Shown in pieces: positions 1 through 11,769 of a stretch of 64,000 nt of DNA (positions are counted from its first letter, which is position 1; the number at the start of each line of letters is the position of its first letter). The stretch covers positions 717,791,202-717,855,201 of the forward strand of contig NC_064617.1 of NCBI RefSeq assembly GCF_023898315.1. Reading direction: 5' to 3'. The stretch comes from Schistocerca nitens (lineage: Eukaryota > Arthropoda > Insecta > Orthoptera > Acrididae). The position numbers and the translations under genes were made by a program. The notes beneath the pieces are model-generated. The model was given only the letters and a program-made list of their open reading frames with translations, did no database searches and was not told the origin of the DNA.

Positions 1-156
1 CTATGAAATTTGAACCTGTTGATCTAGGTAACCAAACGGCAGTCAAAACCCAGACTGCAATACCACTATTCATTGTTTTGAGATTATATATTGTCTACAT
101 CGATACTGTTTTGTCATTCAGTCACTTCCTGCTAGAGCAAAAGTTCCCACAGAGCA
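1..156 (-). repeat. Ty3/Gypsy element 1, 3' LTR (cut by window edge)
   Basis: On the minus strand a long G-rich polypurine tract (157-185) is followed at once by TGCTCTGTGG, the arrangement expected where a 3' LTR begins with TG. The other LTR end lies outside the window, so its length and terminal CA cannot be checked. The pol remnant immediately upstream (186-1610, minus) supports the reading. A low-complexity C-run next to unrelated sequence is the alternative. Confidence 0.45.
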
Positions 157-185
157 CTCCCCCCCCCCCCCCCCCCCCTCCCAAG

Positions 186-1610
186 TAATGTGGAGCAAGC
201 ACTGGAGGAGATGTAGCAAGCACTGGAGGAGATGTAGCAACAACTGCTCCTATTCCCTGTTGAAATACTTGAGGTGGTGGTCATGGCAGTCAAAGTCTGA
301 TGGTGGGGGTATAATGGTGAATGAGGTAGAGGTGAAGTGAGAATCGCCACCAGAGACATCACCGGATGTCACATCAGGCTAGAGTGCTGTGGACAGTGCT
401 ATAGTATTTGTGGCAGGATTCTAAGCTCAAGACCCATGTGGGCTTTATTCTATATATCAAAACCATCATCACTTGCCATAGAGAATGATATCAGATGGTC
501 AGCACTGCACATTGCCTTATAATGACCGTAGTAAGGTGGGTGAAGTGACACCCTTACAGTGTCAGCACATAAATCACATACTCACAAGTCACCAAGTCTT
601 TGTGTTTGGGAGATCCATGATGCTGTGGAGAAGGCATTGTGATTTTGGAGGTACTTTGCCTGATTCTTTGAATCATTGCCAATAATTCTGCTCTGTCAGA
701 TAATGTCACAGGTTTGATTAACTCTGCTATGAACTTTGATGTTTCACCATACAGGACCTCTGCCATGGAAACCTGAAGTTCCTCTCTGAAAGGACTGCAA
801 ACACCAAGAAGCACCCATCGAAGCATCTCTGACCATTGTCCACCGTGGCACATCATCAATGACTGAAGTGTGTGATGCAACTGCTCCACCAATCAATTGC
901 TCTATGGATGGTAAGCAGTGGTGTAACAATGCTATACTCCACAGAGGCTGTACAATTCTTAGAACATTGCAAACTCGAATTGCCTGCTCTGGTCCTTTGT
1001 TATGGCAGCAGGACAATCAAGCTGTGAGATCCATTTATTAATGAAAGCCTCAGCAGTGCATTATAGGGCCTGCCTTGACCCACTGCATGACACAATCGAC
1101 AGCTGACAAAATATACCAGAATCAGACAGCAGGTGTACATACTGTAACCTGTCCACTGGAATATCATAGTTTCCAAGCTCTTGAGCTAGCACAGCTACCT
1201 GTTTTGCAGTGTTGGCAGATAATGCAGATCGTTACAAGTTTTGTCATAGGGCAGGTATACAGATGGATTGGCTGTGGAGATTATCAAACATGTCTTCTCA
1301 TATGTGATGGAACTAACAGTAGAACTTTCCTTCGTGATACGTCAGCACTAGACTTGTCTGTCCGATCCAGGGAGTTGACGGCATTCAAATAAAAGGCCAG
1401 TTGAGGTCTGCAGCAAAAGTTCATTGACTTGCGTATCCCTCTCCTGTACCAGTTCAAGTTCACTGTAACTAATGCACACTGAAAGGGCATTGATTCTTGA
1501 GAGAAAGTGTGCCACTACATTGTCGGCCCTTTTAATGTGTTGCACAACAGTTGTGAATTGACTTACATAGTCCGAATGGAGAAAATATAGTGGCGGGCCA
1601 TCCTTCTCGG
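186..1610 (-). pseudogene. Ty3/Gypsy element 1 pol remnant (RNase H end to integrase C-terminus)
   Basis: Decayed polyprotein of an LTR retrotransposon, read right to left in several frames. At 1348-1545 the frame contains VQHIKRADNVVAHFLSRI, the end of the RNase H/connection domain. At 1284-1490 SHMRRHV matches the start of the integrase HHCC region. At 554-892 WVLLGVCSPFREELQVSMAE matches the conserved stretch after the integrase core. Frameshifts and stops separate these blocks, and RT, protease and gag are absent, so the copy is 5' truncated near 1610 where Penelope-type sequence starts. It is a different family from Gypsy element 2, judged from the integrase tail. Domain assignment is by recognition of family motifs, not by search. 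Confidence 0.7.
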
Positions 1611-3087
1611 GACTCTATAGTTTCTGGTGATAGTGCTGAATTGGAGCCTTTTGTAGAAGAAGGAAGCATCTCCAATGTGAGTGGATGCAGATGCTATATA
1701 AAGAGATAGTAGAAAATCTATCTTAAAGTGTGTAGAAGAAAGCAGGAATAGTTGTCAGCAGGAATAAGATAGAAAAATGGAAGAAAAGCAAGGAATCATA
1801 TTCACCACTTTTCTGGCAAGAAATTTTTGACTGCTCACCTGACCTCTTGTTAAGCCTCATCTGGTCTCAAAATTATTTGTACAAATTTTTCTGACATTTC
1901 CATTTTTTCCTCCTTGCTTTTCTTCTGTTTTTCTATCTTTTCCCACCCTTTGCTTCTCTTTCTTGCCACTCCCACCATTTCTAACACTCCAAACTGTCCT
2001 CTATTGCCATGATGAACCCCATCACATATTACATTCATTATTTTCAAAAATATACTTTTGCACTATCAAAACTAATGTCCCACATTCTGTTTCTTAAAAC
2101 CTGCTTGTCCCTTGGAGTGACTCCCAAAGGCCTAACCTTGAAAATCCCTGTTTCTGGATGCAATCCTGCTCTACACCAGGCTATTTTACAGTTTCAAATA
2201 CATCAATCTCTTGCACCTACCCAGCTTATACGTGATCTATATGCCTCATCTGCCAATTTCCACTCCAGCAAACTTCTCTCCCTCTACAAAATCCTGCAGT
2301 TATCTGCCCCTCATGTTTCCTTGGATGGTATTATCCACCAAGCCCCTTTTCAAACTGCAACAACATGCCCCTCCCAAACTACCCCAAGAGTGGTGTTTCC
2401 CTTCCTGTCCCTCTGCAGCTCCCTAAACTGCCTGACTACCAACCACCACTCCTCTCCCACAAACCAATCTTGGCCAACCTCCTTAACATCCCACAGCCTT
2501 CACCACTGCCTCCCAGACCAATAATAACTCATAATCACAAGAACCAGTCACAACAGTACAGTGTTCTCAACCTCTCATCTAAAGCACTCTCCCCTCCTGA
2601 ATTACCTGTATTATCCAAGGGTCTCATTTTCAGCCCTAAACCTGCAATTAACCATGCTGCTTTACTAAAGGACCTACTTTGCTTCACACGTAATGTTGAC
2701 TAGAAATATCACTTCCCAATCCAATCCCAAAACCTTTCCACTACAAAATGACCCTAACCAGTCCACCAGGCTCTGCATTCCATAAAAGCTAAGGACTCCA
2801 CCATTATCTTCCCAGCAGACAAAAGATGTACCACTGTGATACTTGGCCAACAGGAGTATGTTCGTGAATGTATACGCCAGCTGTCCAACACCTCTACATA
2901 CAGCATCTGCTGTCCAGGTCCTTGTGATTCAGAGTGACCTACAGTTACTATTCAAAGCTCATGGCCTCTCACACGGAGTAATACCTCAATCTGTAGAACT
3001 TCTTACCCCACCTAAACCACTGAGTCTTTTACCTTCTTCCTAGGATCCACAAACACAATCAGCCTGGCCAAAGCATCCACTGAATGC

Positions 3088-3741
3088 ACCGGGTGATCAA
3101 AAAGTCAGTATAAATTTGAAAACTGAATAAATCATGGAATAATGTAGATACAGAGGTACAAATTGACACACATGCTTGGAATGACATGGGGTTTTATTAG
3201 AACCAAAAAGATACAAAAGTTCAAAAAATGTCCGTCAGATGGCGCTTCATCTGATGAGAATAGCAGTAATTAGCATAACAAAGTAAGATAAAGCAAAGAT
3301 GATGTTCTTTACAGGAAATGCTCAATATGCCCACCATCATTCCTCAACAATAGCTGTAGTCAAGGAATAATGTTGTGAACAGCACTGTAAAGCATGTTCA
3401 GAGTTATGGTGAGGCATTAGCGTCGGATGTTGTCTTTCAGCATCCATAGAGATGTCGGTCGATCACGATACACTTGCGACTTCAGGTAACCCCAAAGCCA
3501 ATAATCGCATGGACTGAGGTCTGGGGACCTGGGAGGCCAAGCATGACAAAAGTGGCGGCTGAGCACACGATCATCACCAAACGACGCACGCAAGAGATCT
3601 TTCACATGTATAGCAATATGGGGTGGTTATCATAAAACCCCATGTCATTCCAAGCATGTGTGTCAATTTTTACCACTCTGTCTACATTTTTCCGTGGTTT
3701 ATTAAGTTTTCAAATTTATACTGACTTTTTGATCACCCGGT
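3088..3741. mobile_element. Mariner-type deletion derivative with about 118-bp inverted ends
   Basis: The left end reads ACCGGGTGATCAAAAAGTC and the right end is its exact reverse complement. Similarity between the two ends continues for roughly 118 bp with scattered mismatches. The 654-bp body holds only the C-terminal part of a transposase. It sits inside the RT region of the Penelope element, so it is younger than that element. A clean TA duplication is not visible at both edges (GC on the left, TA on the right), which I attribute to mutation. Confidence 0.85.
3417..3605 (-). pseudogene. Mariner transposase C-terminal fragment
   Basis: This fragment contains RHFCHAWPPRSPDLSPCDYW and LWGYLKSQVY. 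The SPDLSPCD block surrounds the third catalytic acidic residue of IS630/Tc1/mariner transposases. Only about 60 residues remain; the helix-turn-helix and first two catalytic acids are missing, so the element could move only with a transposase supplied by another copy. Confidence 0.8.
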
Positions 3742-4915
3742 ATATCTGTCTTAGTTGATCAGCACCTGCAATCCACAGTACAAAGATTTCCCTCCTGTGT
3801 TATTAAAGACATTAACCATTTCCTAGACTGTCTGAAATTTGTCCCCGTCCCACTCCCACCACACACATTGCTTGTCACCATTGATGCCAGTTCTCTCTAT
3901 TGCAACATCCCCCACGTACATGGTCTGTCTGCTGCTCTCAGCACCCACCTGATTCCAAACCTATGGCATCCTTACTGCTCACCTCACTCAACTTTATGCT
4001 TACCAACAATTATTTCATCATCGAGGGGCAGACATAAAAACAGATCAGGGGTATGGCCATGGGAAACAGGATGGCTCCCTGTGCCAACATTTTCATGGGT
4101 CACTTGGAGGGGGTTTTCCTGGGATCCGAAAGTCTTCAGGGCATGGTTTGGTTTAGATACATTGATGACATCTTTACCGTATGGACTCATGATAATGAGG
4201 CTGACCTGTTAAAATTCCTGGAATCTCTAAACACCTTCTCCCAATTAAATTTCACATTGTCGTATTCCAAATCCCATGCCACTTTCCTTGATATTGATCT
4301 CACCCTCACTGAAGGCTAGCTACACACTTTTGTCCACAGTAAACCTACTAACAAACAACATTACTTACATTTTGGCAGTTGCCATCCTTTCCATGTCAAA
4401 CATTCCCTTCCGTACAGCCTTGGCAATCAAGGTAAATATGTCAGATGCAGACTTTACAGCAACACACCACCATTCTCACCTCAGTCTTCACTGGATGTAA
4501 TTACCCCACCCGCCTAGTTCAAAAGGTAGATTTCCCAGGCCATCACATCAAACCCTGGAACAGCTGATCCCTCCAACAAAACAACTTCAGAGCACATAAC
4601 TCTTCATTCAGCATTATCCCAATCTTGAATGTAAAAATCAGCCAATTTGACAAGGCCATGGCTTCCTAAAACCATGCCCTGAAATGAAATCTATTCTGTC
4701 AGATTTTGCTCACCACACCTAGAATAGCTTTTTGTCACCCTCCCAATCTCCACAATATCCTTATCACACACTATGCTGCTCCTGCACCCATCTCCCTACC
4801 CTATGGCTCCTATTCCTGTGCCCATCATCGCTGCAAGACTTGTGCTATGCACCCTCCTTCCACCACCTATACCAAACATATACTATCAAAGGGAGAGCTA
4901 CCTGTGAAACTATAG

Positions 4916-5329
4916 TGTCTAGGAAGCCTGCGTACTCAATTCACTAGACAAACAATCAGACAAGTCATATTAATGAGTTTTATTACAATAAGAAAATTAC
5001 AATACTTAACTTTGGCAATTACACATATGTGTCACAAGCAAAGGGCAACATACGAAATAATATTCTTCAGTCTGTGCTACATAGAGAGTACAAACGAAGT
5101 GACTAGCATTGACGCTGCTATCAAAGTCACTAATCTCGAAGCTGCTATTGAACTGGGTGTCACCATTCGGTCATGGCACTTATTTCCTCTTCACATAGAG
5201 ACCGCTGCTGTTGCATTGTTGTCCTGGAGGGAAGTCTGGTCGGCAGGTGGTTGGCTGATCTCTTCTCTCAGCCTTCCATGCTCTGTTGTTCCAAACTGGC
5301 ATGCCAGCACTTGACTTTATGCCGTAACA
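4916..5329 (-). repeat. Ty3/Gypsy element 2, 3' LTR (414 bp)
   Basis: On the minus strand the LTR begins TGTTACGGC right after a G-rich polypurine tract and ends CCTAGACA, giving TGT...ACA ends. A minus-strand AATAAA lies near 4985-4990 and could be the polyadenylation signal. The left edge coincides with the point where Penelope coding similarity stops, which supports the boundary. No matching 5' LTR was found beyond gag, so target-site duplication and LTR divergence cannot be measured. Confidence 0.7.
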
Positions 5330-5367
5330 TTCCTGCCCCCCCCCCCTCCCCCCATGCCCCCAAAGGG
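5330..5367 (-). other. Polypurine tract of Gypsy element 2
   Basis: On the minus strand this is an almost pure purine run dominated by G, directly upstream of the inferred LTR start. It would prime plus-strand DNA synthesis during reverse transcription. Confidence 0.6.
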
Positions 5368-6507
5368 ATGGGCCATCATTGTACAGGGAGCAAGATAACA
5401 GGAGGGGAGGCAGGAGCTTGGACACTCAGATGGACTGGAAGCTATGGCTGCAGGGCACATCAGGCTTCCGGTCACTTCTGGTGGTACCCCACCATCCGGC
5501 CTTTGCTCTGGTGGAAACATCCCCTGGAAAATGCCCAGAAGGGTACGCATCTACCTCTGAGACCCATGCCACTATGTAGAAGGTGTCGGCCACTGTGGTC
5601 TGGGCGGATCCAGCTCCATCGGTAGTGTGAGAGGAGATGGAGGAGGCAAAGGCTCCATATCCACGAGGCCATCCCGCGGCGTCGTGGTGACACCCTCTGG
5701 CTTTTGCTGTGGCCATGCTGTCGTCGGGATCTGTGGATCTGGGGGAAGAGATACAGAAGGATTACCATGTACATAACAATGGCGAATTTGATTGTCGTGT
5801 CGGTGCTGCAATCCATTTGGGCCTGAAATGAGATACATGCATGCACCAAGTTGACGAAGGATCTCACCTTGCGCCCACCATCTGCTGCCGCTAAAAACCA
5901 TCAAAAACATAATATAATGCGGAGCGAAGCAATACTTGTAGTGTTCCTTTGGTGCTGGATGCTGAGGAGGATGGAGCAGTGTCCGATGGCAGTGGCCATG
6001 AAGCAATCCCACCGGCGATGGTCCATCTCATGGATGCAAACAATAGGAGGTGAGAAACAGTTGCAGTGCTTGATCCCTGGTGTGTGTGGTGTGAAGTTTG
6101 GCCATCTGCTGCTTGAAGGTTCTGACAAAACGTTCCATTTTGCTGTTGGACTGTGGATGGAACAGTGCACTTGTTAGATGCTGTATGCCTTTGTGTTCAC
6201 AGAACATTTCAAATTCATTTAACGTGAACTGAAGGCCACTGTCCGACACTATGACTTCAGACAAACCTCCGAGGCAAAAAATAGAGGACAGTGCCTGAAC
6301 TGTGCTACATGATATTGTTGGGTTCATTGGCAAAGCAAAAGGAAACTTGCTATAAGAGTCAACCACAATCAACCAATGAGTGTTCCAAAAAAGTCCCGCA
6401 AACTCTAGGTGCACAAGTTGCCTTGCTGACTGCAACTTAGGCCAAGCACAGAATTTTTGTGGCGGAGCGGACTGATTTTCTGCACATGCGTGACACTGTG
6501 ATGCCAT
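5345..6507 (-). pseudogene. Gypsy element 2 integrase (core and proline-rich tail)
   Basis: Inserts element cDNA into the genome. The core (6028-6507) shows LIVVDSYSKFPFA with the first catalytic Asp, VIVSDSGLQF with the second, and HPQSNSKMERFVRTFKQQMA with the catalytic Glu, in the order D, D, E. The usual SDNG is here SDSG. The C-terminal domain follows in another frame (5572-6012) with GEILRQLGACMYLISGPNGL and HDNQIRHCYVHG, then a proline-rich tail running toward the polypurine tract. A frame change near 6010-6030 and stops inactivate it. Gene order with RNase H upstream is normal for Ty3/Gypsy. Confidence 0.85.
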
Positions 6508-6738
6508 CTGTTCTGTTTAGGTGTCCATACCTTGCTAAGTCCAGTGTTGATGCGCGAACTGTTTTGTATGAACAATCCCCCCGTGCCCTTGGTGAAGTAA
6601 CTGCAACACTTTTTTTTTTTGCAAAGCTTTGGGGATCAACACACGTGACGGTCCACTATTATTCTGAACAAGAATCACACCTTGCCGTATAGTGAGGATA
6701 TGTCGATGTGCAAACTATCGGTGCTCTACAGAGTTTTT

Positions 6739-7335
6739 TTATGGTATGCAGTGAGTGAGGCCAAGATGTGCGAATGTATTTAAGCAAAATGTGCGAATGT
6801 ATTTAAGCAAAATGTTTAACTCTGAATCAGCTTCTGTGGTCTGGCAATTTTCCTGCAATTCAGAATCCTGAGCATCGATGTGACAACAAGATGCAGCAGA
6901 AGTGTCATAGTCTGTATCAGGGCCAATCGGAAAACGTGAAAGTGCATCAGCATTACCATGTTGAGCTGTCGGACGATACACAATCTCATACTGATATTGA
7001 GAGAACAACAAATCCCATCTTTGCAACTTTTGGGCAGCTCATACAGGAACCGGCTTCATCAGATGAAACAAGGACTGCAGTGGCTCATGATCCATTACTA
7101 AGTAGAATTTTCTGCCATAAAAACAGTGGTGGAGTTTGGTGACACCATACACAATAGCCAAAGCTTCTTTCTCTATTTGTGAATAACTACACTGAGCTTT
7201 GGACAACACTTTTGATATGATAGCAATAAGCCTGTCTTTATTACCAAATCTGTGCGAAAGCACAGCACCGATTCTGTAAGAGGAAGTGTCAACTTGCAAC
7301 ACAATTAATTTGTCAGGATCAAAATGAACCAAGCA
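6739..7335 (-). pseudogene. Gypsy element 2 RNase H
   Basis: Degrades the RNA strand of the RNA-DNA hybrid. VLQVDTSSYRIGAVLSHR (7039-7332) is the N-terminal DAS-type motif with DTS. YSQIEKEALAIVYGVTKLHH carries the second acidic block, and FYLVMDHEPLQSLF the third. A second frame (6739-7026) continues with QRWDLLFSQYQYEIVYRPTA and GNADALSRFP, the usual connection to the integrase zinc region. The frame shift near 7030 breaks the protein. Confidence 0.85.
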
Positions 7336-8300
7336 TCAATCACTGAGCAATGCATCTTTAAGTTCTTGAAAAGCTTCTTGACACTTATCTGTCCAAACAA
7401 AGGGGATGTTGTTGCAATGCAAGTGATGCAACGGAGCTGCAATTTGTGCAGCATTTGGTATGAAATGAATATAATAGTTGATTTTCCCTAAGACTGAATG
7501 CAATTCTGTGATACTGCGAGAAACTGACAGATCAAGTATAGCTAGCATATGTGACTGAAGAGGATGTACACCTTAACTGTTTATTACATGACCAAGAATC
7601 TGCAACTCAGGTTTAAAAAAATCACACTTGTCCAGTGTACAGTCATATCCTGGTCCCGCATCAGATGAAACAAAGCACACAAATTTGCAATTTGTTCTTC
7701 AGGTGTATGACCTGCTATGACAATATTGACCAAATAGTTTGAACAGTTTGGTACTTGAGCAGTCAGCTGTTCCATATACTGTTGGATAATGACAGGTGTA
7801 GAAGCATGCCAAAAGGCAAACACAAATATTTAAACAAGCCCAAATGACTGTTCACAACACACATACAGTTTGAGATTGTTCATCAAGTGGTTTTTGAAGA
7901 TATGCATCGCACAAATCAATTTTTGAAAAGTAGACCAGTGCCTTATCTGTCCATGAGATCCTCTGGGCATGGCAATGGATAAGTATCAATCACAGTTTGT
8001 GGGCCGACTGTAGACTTAAAAGTCAACACTGATGTGAATGTGACCTGAAGATTTAGGGAGCAGCACCAGTGCACTCGCCTGATGACTAGCTTGTAAGGGT
8101 GCGATGGCTCCACTATCCTGCAATTCTTTAAGTTTGACAGCTACTTTGTCCCGTAATGCAATGAGAACAGTTCTGGCCTGGCAAACTTTCGGCTGAGCAT
8201 TGTCTTTCATTGTAATATATGCAACAAAATTGTTAGCCTTGCCTAAACCTTCAGGAAAGTGTTCAGGGAATTCTTTCAGCAAGCTTTCAGTGAAAGTCAC
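7336..8300 (-). pseudogene. Gypsy element 2 reverse transcriptase
   Basis: N-terminal RT sequence at 8016-8300 includes AVKLKELQDSGAIAPLQ and LVLLPKSSG. The palm continues through 7584-7900, and the thumb at 7336-7548 shows VSRSITELHSVLGKINYYI. The catalytic box that should read YLDD is NYLVNIVIAGHTPEE, so both catalytic aspartates are gone, and stops occur between blocks. The enzyme is therefore dead by active-site loss as well as by frameshift. Confidence 0.85.
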
Positions 8301-8520
8301 AGTTCACATATGCGAATGATACATGGCAGGCAAAGTACATTTTCTGAGAACAGGAATGTCTTGTCCATTAGGAGCCATCAAGTGCATGCTAGTTTTAGAC
8401 TGGTGTGGGGAGCCTAACAGTTCATATGGGCTACAATTCCACAATGTAAGAGAGGCAGCCATGTCCAACTGAAATTTCATGTTTTCCACTAATATGCAAA
8501 GGAACAAAAAGTTTGTTGGA
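8301..8520 (-). pseudogene. Gypsy element 2 aspartic protease remnant
   Basis: The frame at 8304-8507 reads QLDMAASLTLWN where retropepsins have DTGAS, and continues with LGSPHQSKTSMHL and IPVLRKCTLPAMY. The catalytic Asp is kept but the Thr-Gly is Met-Ala. It lies between gag and RT as expected. Confidence 0.65.
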
Positions 8521-9556
8521 CTGACATAACGCTAAAGGAACTGTTTGCTTGCTAGTTTTGCAAATGCCTGCAGCAGGCTTTGAATACACTGCATGGATTA
8601 CACAGGCCTTGTGACTAGATTTTTGTGAGTGGGCAGAATTTTTATGTTTGTTCCATTGCAAACATATGGATTGTATTTGACCTTTCTTGCCACAAGTGTA
8701 ACACTGTGCTTATCTGGATGGGCAGCCTTGGCATTTGTCCCATGAATAGCACTGAGGGCATGACTTAATTCTGTTCACCTGTTTAGAGAGCTGTTTACAC
8801 AGTGTGGCATGCACACGCTGTTGCTGCCTACTGGGCGTCATAAGCAAGGTACGACTCAACCTGACAAATTGGTGGCTGTTAAAATTTATTGGCTGCTACA
8901 GCATGTGAATCATACTGATCTAGAATTCGCACTATGTGATGAAATAATGGATCAGACTGTTTTAAAATCTGTTCTCTAAGTTTGACATCAGTTACATGTA
9001 CATGATCACATCATGCAACATAATCCTGAATATAAAGCACCACAACAACATTTTTAATTTGCATTTCCTCATCATACCCTGCATACCTCTTCCCACATGC
9101 AATAAGTTTGTTCTGACCTTTTCTTGCAATGAAAGAGTTGGCACCTAGCTACCACCACATTCACTTGTTGGTCATAATAGTTAGTTAGCGAATCTACAGC
9201 CTGATCATAGGAAGGTTCACTTGGAGTGACATTAGGGAACAATTACTGAATGAGGAGAAAGACTGCACTTCCTACCACTGACAAAAAGTACCTGATAACT
9301 TTTGTGAGCAATGATGTGGGCTTCATACTGTTGCACCCACTCAAGCCATTTCTCTTCTTTTTCATTGAACTGCTGAAAAGGCAGTATGGCACTCGGAGCC
9401 CCAGGTTGTTGTGCTGCATTTGTTGAATTCATCAGCAACTGCTTTACCATGTTTGGAAAAGTGGCAATCTGTGGCATCTAAAACTGAAACATCTGTGTTA
9501 GCTGCAGCTTGCAGTTGAGGCACCTGAGCAGTGAGTGGGGGAGGTGAGTTGCTCAT
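8521..9556 (-). pseudogene. Gypsy element 2 gag with damaged zinc knuckle
   Basis: The N-terminal start MSNSPPPLTAQVPQLQAAAN is at 9556. A second frame (9232-9477) shows FNEKEEKWLEWVQQYEAHII, typical of gag in this lineage. The nucleocapsid region near 8660-8705 reads CYTCGKKGQIQSIC, a CCHC knuckle with Gln in place of His. Several stops lie between. The start codon is only about 5 bp from the end of a mariner transposase remnant, so the element's leader and 5' LTR are missing or displaced. Confidence 0.7.
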
Positions 9557-9560
9557 TTTG

Positions 9561-10290
9561 GAATAGGCAGATACCTATAACTTCAGAAAGTGATGGTAAT
9601 GAGTGCCGGTTAATCTCTGTGGTAGTATGTATGGCCCTAGTAATCTATAGCCAAGAACCCACACATTCACTGAGAATCGATCCTGGTGCCTTATTTCTTG
9701 AACCACATAGGGATTTTCATCAGCCCACACATGCTGATTATGGAAATTTACAATGCCATCTCATGTAAAACCTGCCTCATCAATAAACAAAATCTTGGAG
9801 GCAAAGTGTGGATCTGCACCACACTGCCACAAGAACCATTGGCAGAACTGCACTCTGACAGGATGGGCTTGTGCCCTAAGGGCCTGGAAATGCTGAACAT
9901 GGTATGGATACAACAACTGCTCATGAAGTATCACCCAGACCAAAGGATTACTAACACTTTCAGCTGCTGCTGTTCATTGTACACGAGTTCCAGTATTGTC
10001 GTCCACTACACCTGGAACACACTCCTCCATTTCAGGCATGCGAACTGAATGAAGCCTTCCACTGTCTACTTAGTTGGGTGCTACAGAACCTGTTTCCCCA
10101 AGATGCTGGAACAATCGGCTGAGCAGCTTAACAGATGGTACCCTGCATGCTGGAAATCTTTCAGTGTACAGGTTACAGGCTCTCAGATTGTGGAATAAAA
10201 GGCCTCCATTGCTAGGTTGTGTCAGAGTATCTGCAAGAGAGAAAACATGTTGTACTGCACTACAAACATCACAATAACATGTTCTTTAAA
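9561..10290 (-). pseudogene. Mariner/IS630-type transposase, nearly full length but broken
   Basis: Read right to left. The N-terminal helix-turn-helix region near 10130-10280 has NLYTERFPACRVPS. The ORF at 9761-9943 then gives LLYPYHVQHFQALRAQ and SKILFIDEAGFT with the first catalytic Asp. It continues past an in-frame stop with VWADENPYVVQEIRHQDRF, VNVWVLGYRLLGPYILPQRL and TGTHYHHFLKL. The HDGAPPHF/SPDL catalytic blocks are missing, so the gene is cut at about 9561 exactly where Gypsy gag starts. No terminal inverted repeats were found. Confidence 0.8.
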
Positions 10291-10640
10291 CATGACGTCT
10301 AAATAGGCTAAACATTATGGTATGCACCCGGAGTTAGGAGAAATGTATGCAAATGTAAACAGATGTAACAAGACTACAGTACAATCATGTGACATAAATG
10401 GAACACACACTGCAGACTACTGAGCCAACTAATGTTTACATCGATATTACACAGCAGTATCCCAGCAAGCTGTTGACCCTGGTATGACACAAAGGGCCAA
10501 TGCAACAATGGTGCTCACATCCATACGCACATGTTCATAATGCCTTCCTACCATGCAGAATCCCATGCAAGGGGCAGTACTTTACATTAATCATCGAGTC
10601 ATCATCTGTAGTAGGTCAAATAATTCACTTCCTTGGATGA
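10291..10640. other. No recognisable feature
   Basis: AT-rich sequence between the mariner remnant and the LINE fragment. No coding similarity, repeat boundary or inverted end was recognised. Confidence 0.5.
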
Positions 10641-10659
10641 AATCGCAAGAGCACATTTT

Positions 10660-11226
10660 CATGTCATATGTCGTCAGTAAAGCAGATGCCAGACTGAGAT
10701 TCATTGGAAGAATCCTAAGGAAATGCAATCCAAAAACAAAGGAAGTAGGCTACAGTACACTTGTTCGCCCATTGCTTGAATACTGCTCACCGATGTGGGA
10801 TCCGTACCAAATAGGGTTGATAGAAGAGATAGAGAAGATCCAATGGAGAGCAGCGCACTTTGTTACAGGATCATGTAGTAATCATGAAAGCATTATGGAG
10901 ATGATAGATAAATTCCAGTGGAAGACTCTGCAAGAGAGACAATCAGTAGCTCAGTACGGGCTTTTGTTGAAGTTTCGAGAACATACCTGCACCAAGGAGT
11001 CAAGCAGTATATTGCTCCCTCCTACGTAGATCTCGCGAAGAGACCATGAGGATAAAATCAGAGAGATTAGAGCTCACACAGGGGCATACCGACAATCCTT
11101 CTTTCCATGAACAATATGAGACTGGAATAGAAGGGAGAACCGATAGAGGTACTCAAAGTACCCTCCGCCACACACCATCAGGTGGCTTGCGGAGTATGGA
11201 TGTGGATGTAGATGTAGATGTGGATA
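10660..11226 (+). pseudogene. Non-LTR retrotransposon (LINE) 3' fragment with GATGTA tail
   Basis: C-terminal part of a CR1/jockey-type reverse transcriptase: ADARLRFIGRILRKC, STLVRPLLEYCSPMWDPYQ and EEIEKIQWRAAHFVTGSC. After a stop another frame continues to the usual C-terminus and a short 3' UTR ending in a GTAGAT-type microsatellite (11200-11226). Tandem short repeats at the 3' end are typical of this kind of LINE. The catalytic FADD/YADD block is not present, so this is a 5'-truncated copy. A relative lies at 13830-15330 on the other strand. Confidence 0.85.
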
Positions 11227-11769
11227 TGTCAGAATGTATGCTTTATAGGACTCTGGCAGTCTGGCAACACTGTAATCACATGTATGGCTACTACCTCTTT
11301 CAGAATAGAGGAGTAATGCTATGTAGTTGATGCAATTGATAGCATTTAGGGTTAGATTGCAGAAGGTTGAGGGTTTGAGTCTGGGTCAAGGCATATTTTT
11401 TTTTTGTTTGCCAGTTTCATTCTGCCATATAATATTGTAGTATACACCATTTCTTAAGCCACACACATCCAGTGCTTACATAATACAGTATTTTGTAGCA
11501 GTGAACATAACAAAAACATGGTCAGAAAAGTTAGAAATAGACTGTTGAAACAAATGACTTGTCAAAAGACAGAATAACTACAGAAACAATATGAATTTTT
11601 AGATGTTAAAGATGACTGCACAGTTAAATGGCTCAACAGCTACTAGTCGTTTGTACTACATGCAGTAAATCCACTCAGATGTAACACAATAGCAACCAGT
11701 GACAATCATTATTTCTATATTAAAGAGCACATGGTTTTTACAAAGAATACACTGTCACCAGAGCAGATG

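Larger units (their letters stand above)
1620..4915 (+). pseudogene. Penelope-like retroelement (RT plus GIY-YIG region), decayed
   Basis: A degenerate single-ORF Penelope-like element. N-terminal linker-type sequence begins near 2009 (FLKTCLSLGVTPKGLTLKIP). The central region runs through 2520-3060, and the RT core is at 3868-4319, with VTIDASSLYCNIPH (RT motif A type), MAMGNRMAPCANIFMG (motif B) and RYIDDIFTVWTH (catalytic YIDD, intact). The zinc/GIY-YIG linker follows at 4706-4947 with HHRCKTCAM. The element stops at 4915 where the Gypsy 2 LTR begins, so most of the GIY-YIG nuclease is lost. A mariner deletion derivative (3088-3741) interrupts the RT. Stops and frameshifts make it non-coding. 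The 1620-2008 leader is assigned to it by position only. Confidence 0.8.

Noticed and set aside
157-185. Long C run as a possible assembly artefact
   Set aside because: Its position directly before TG on the minus strand fits a retrotransposon polypurine tract, although its exact length may be unreliable.
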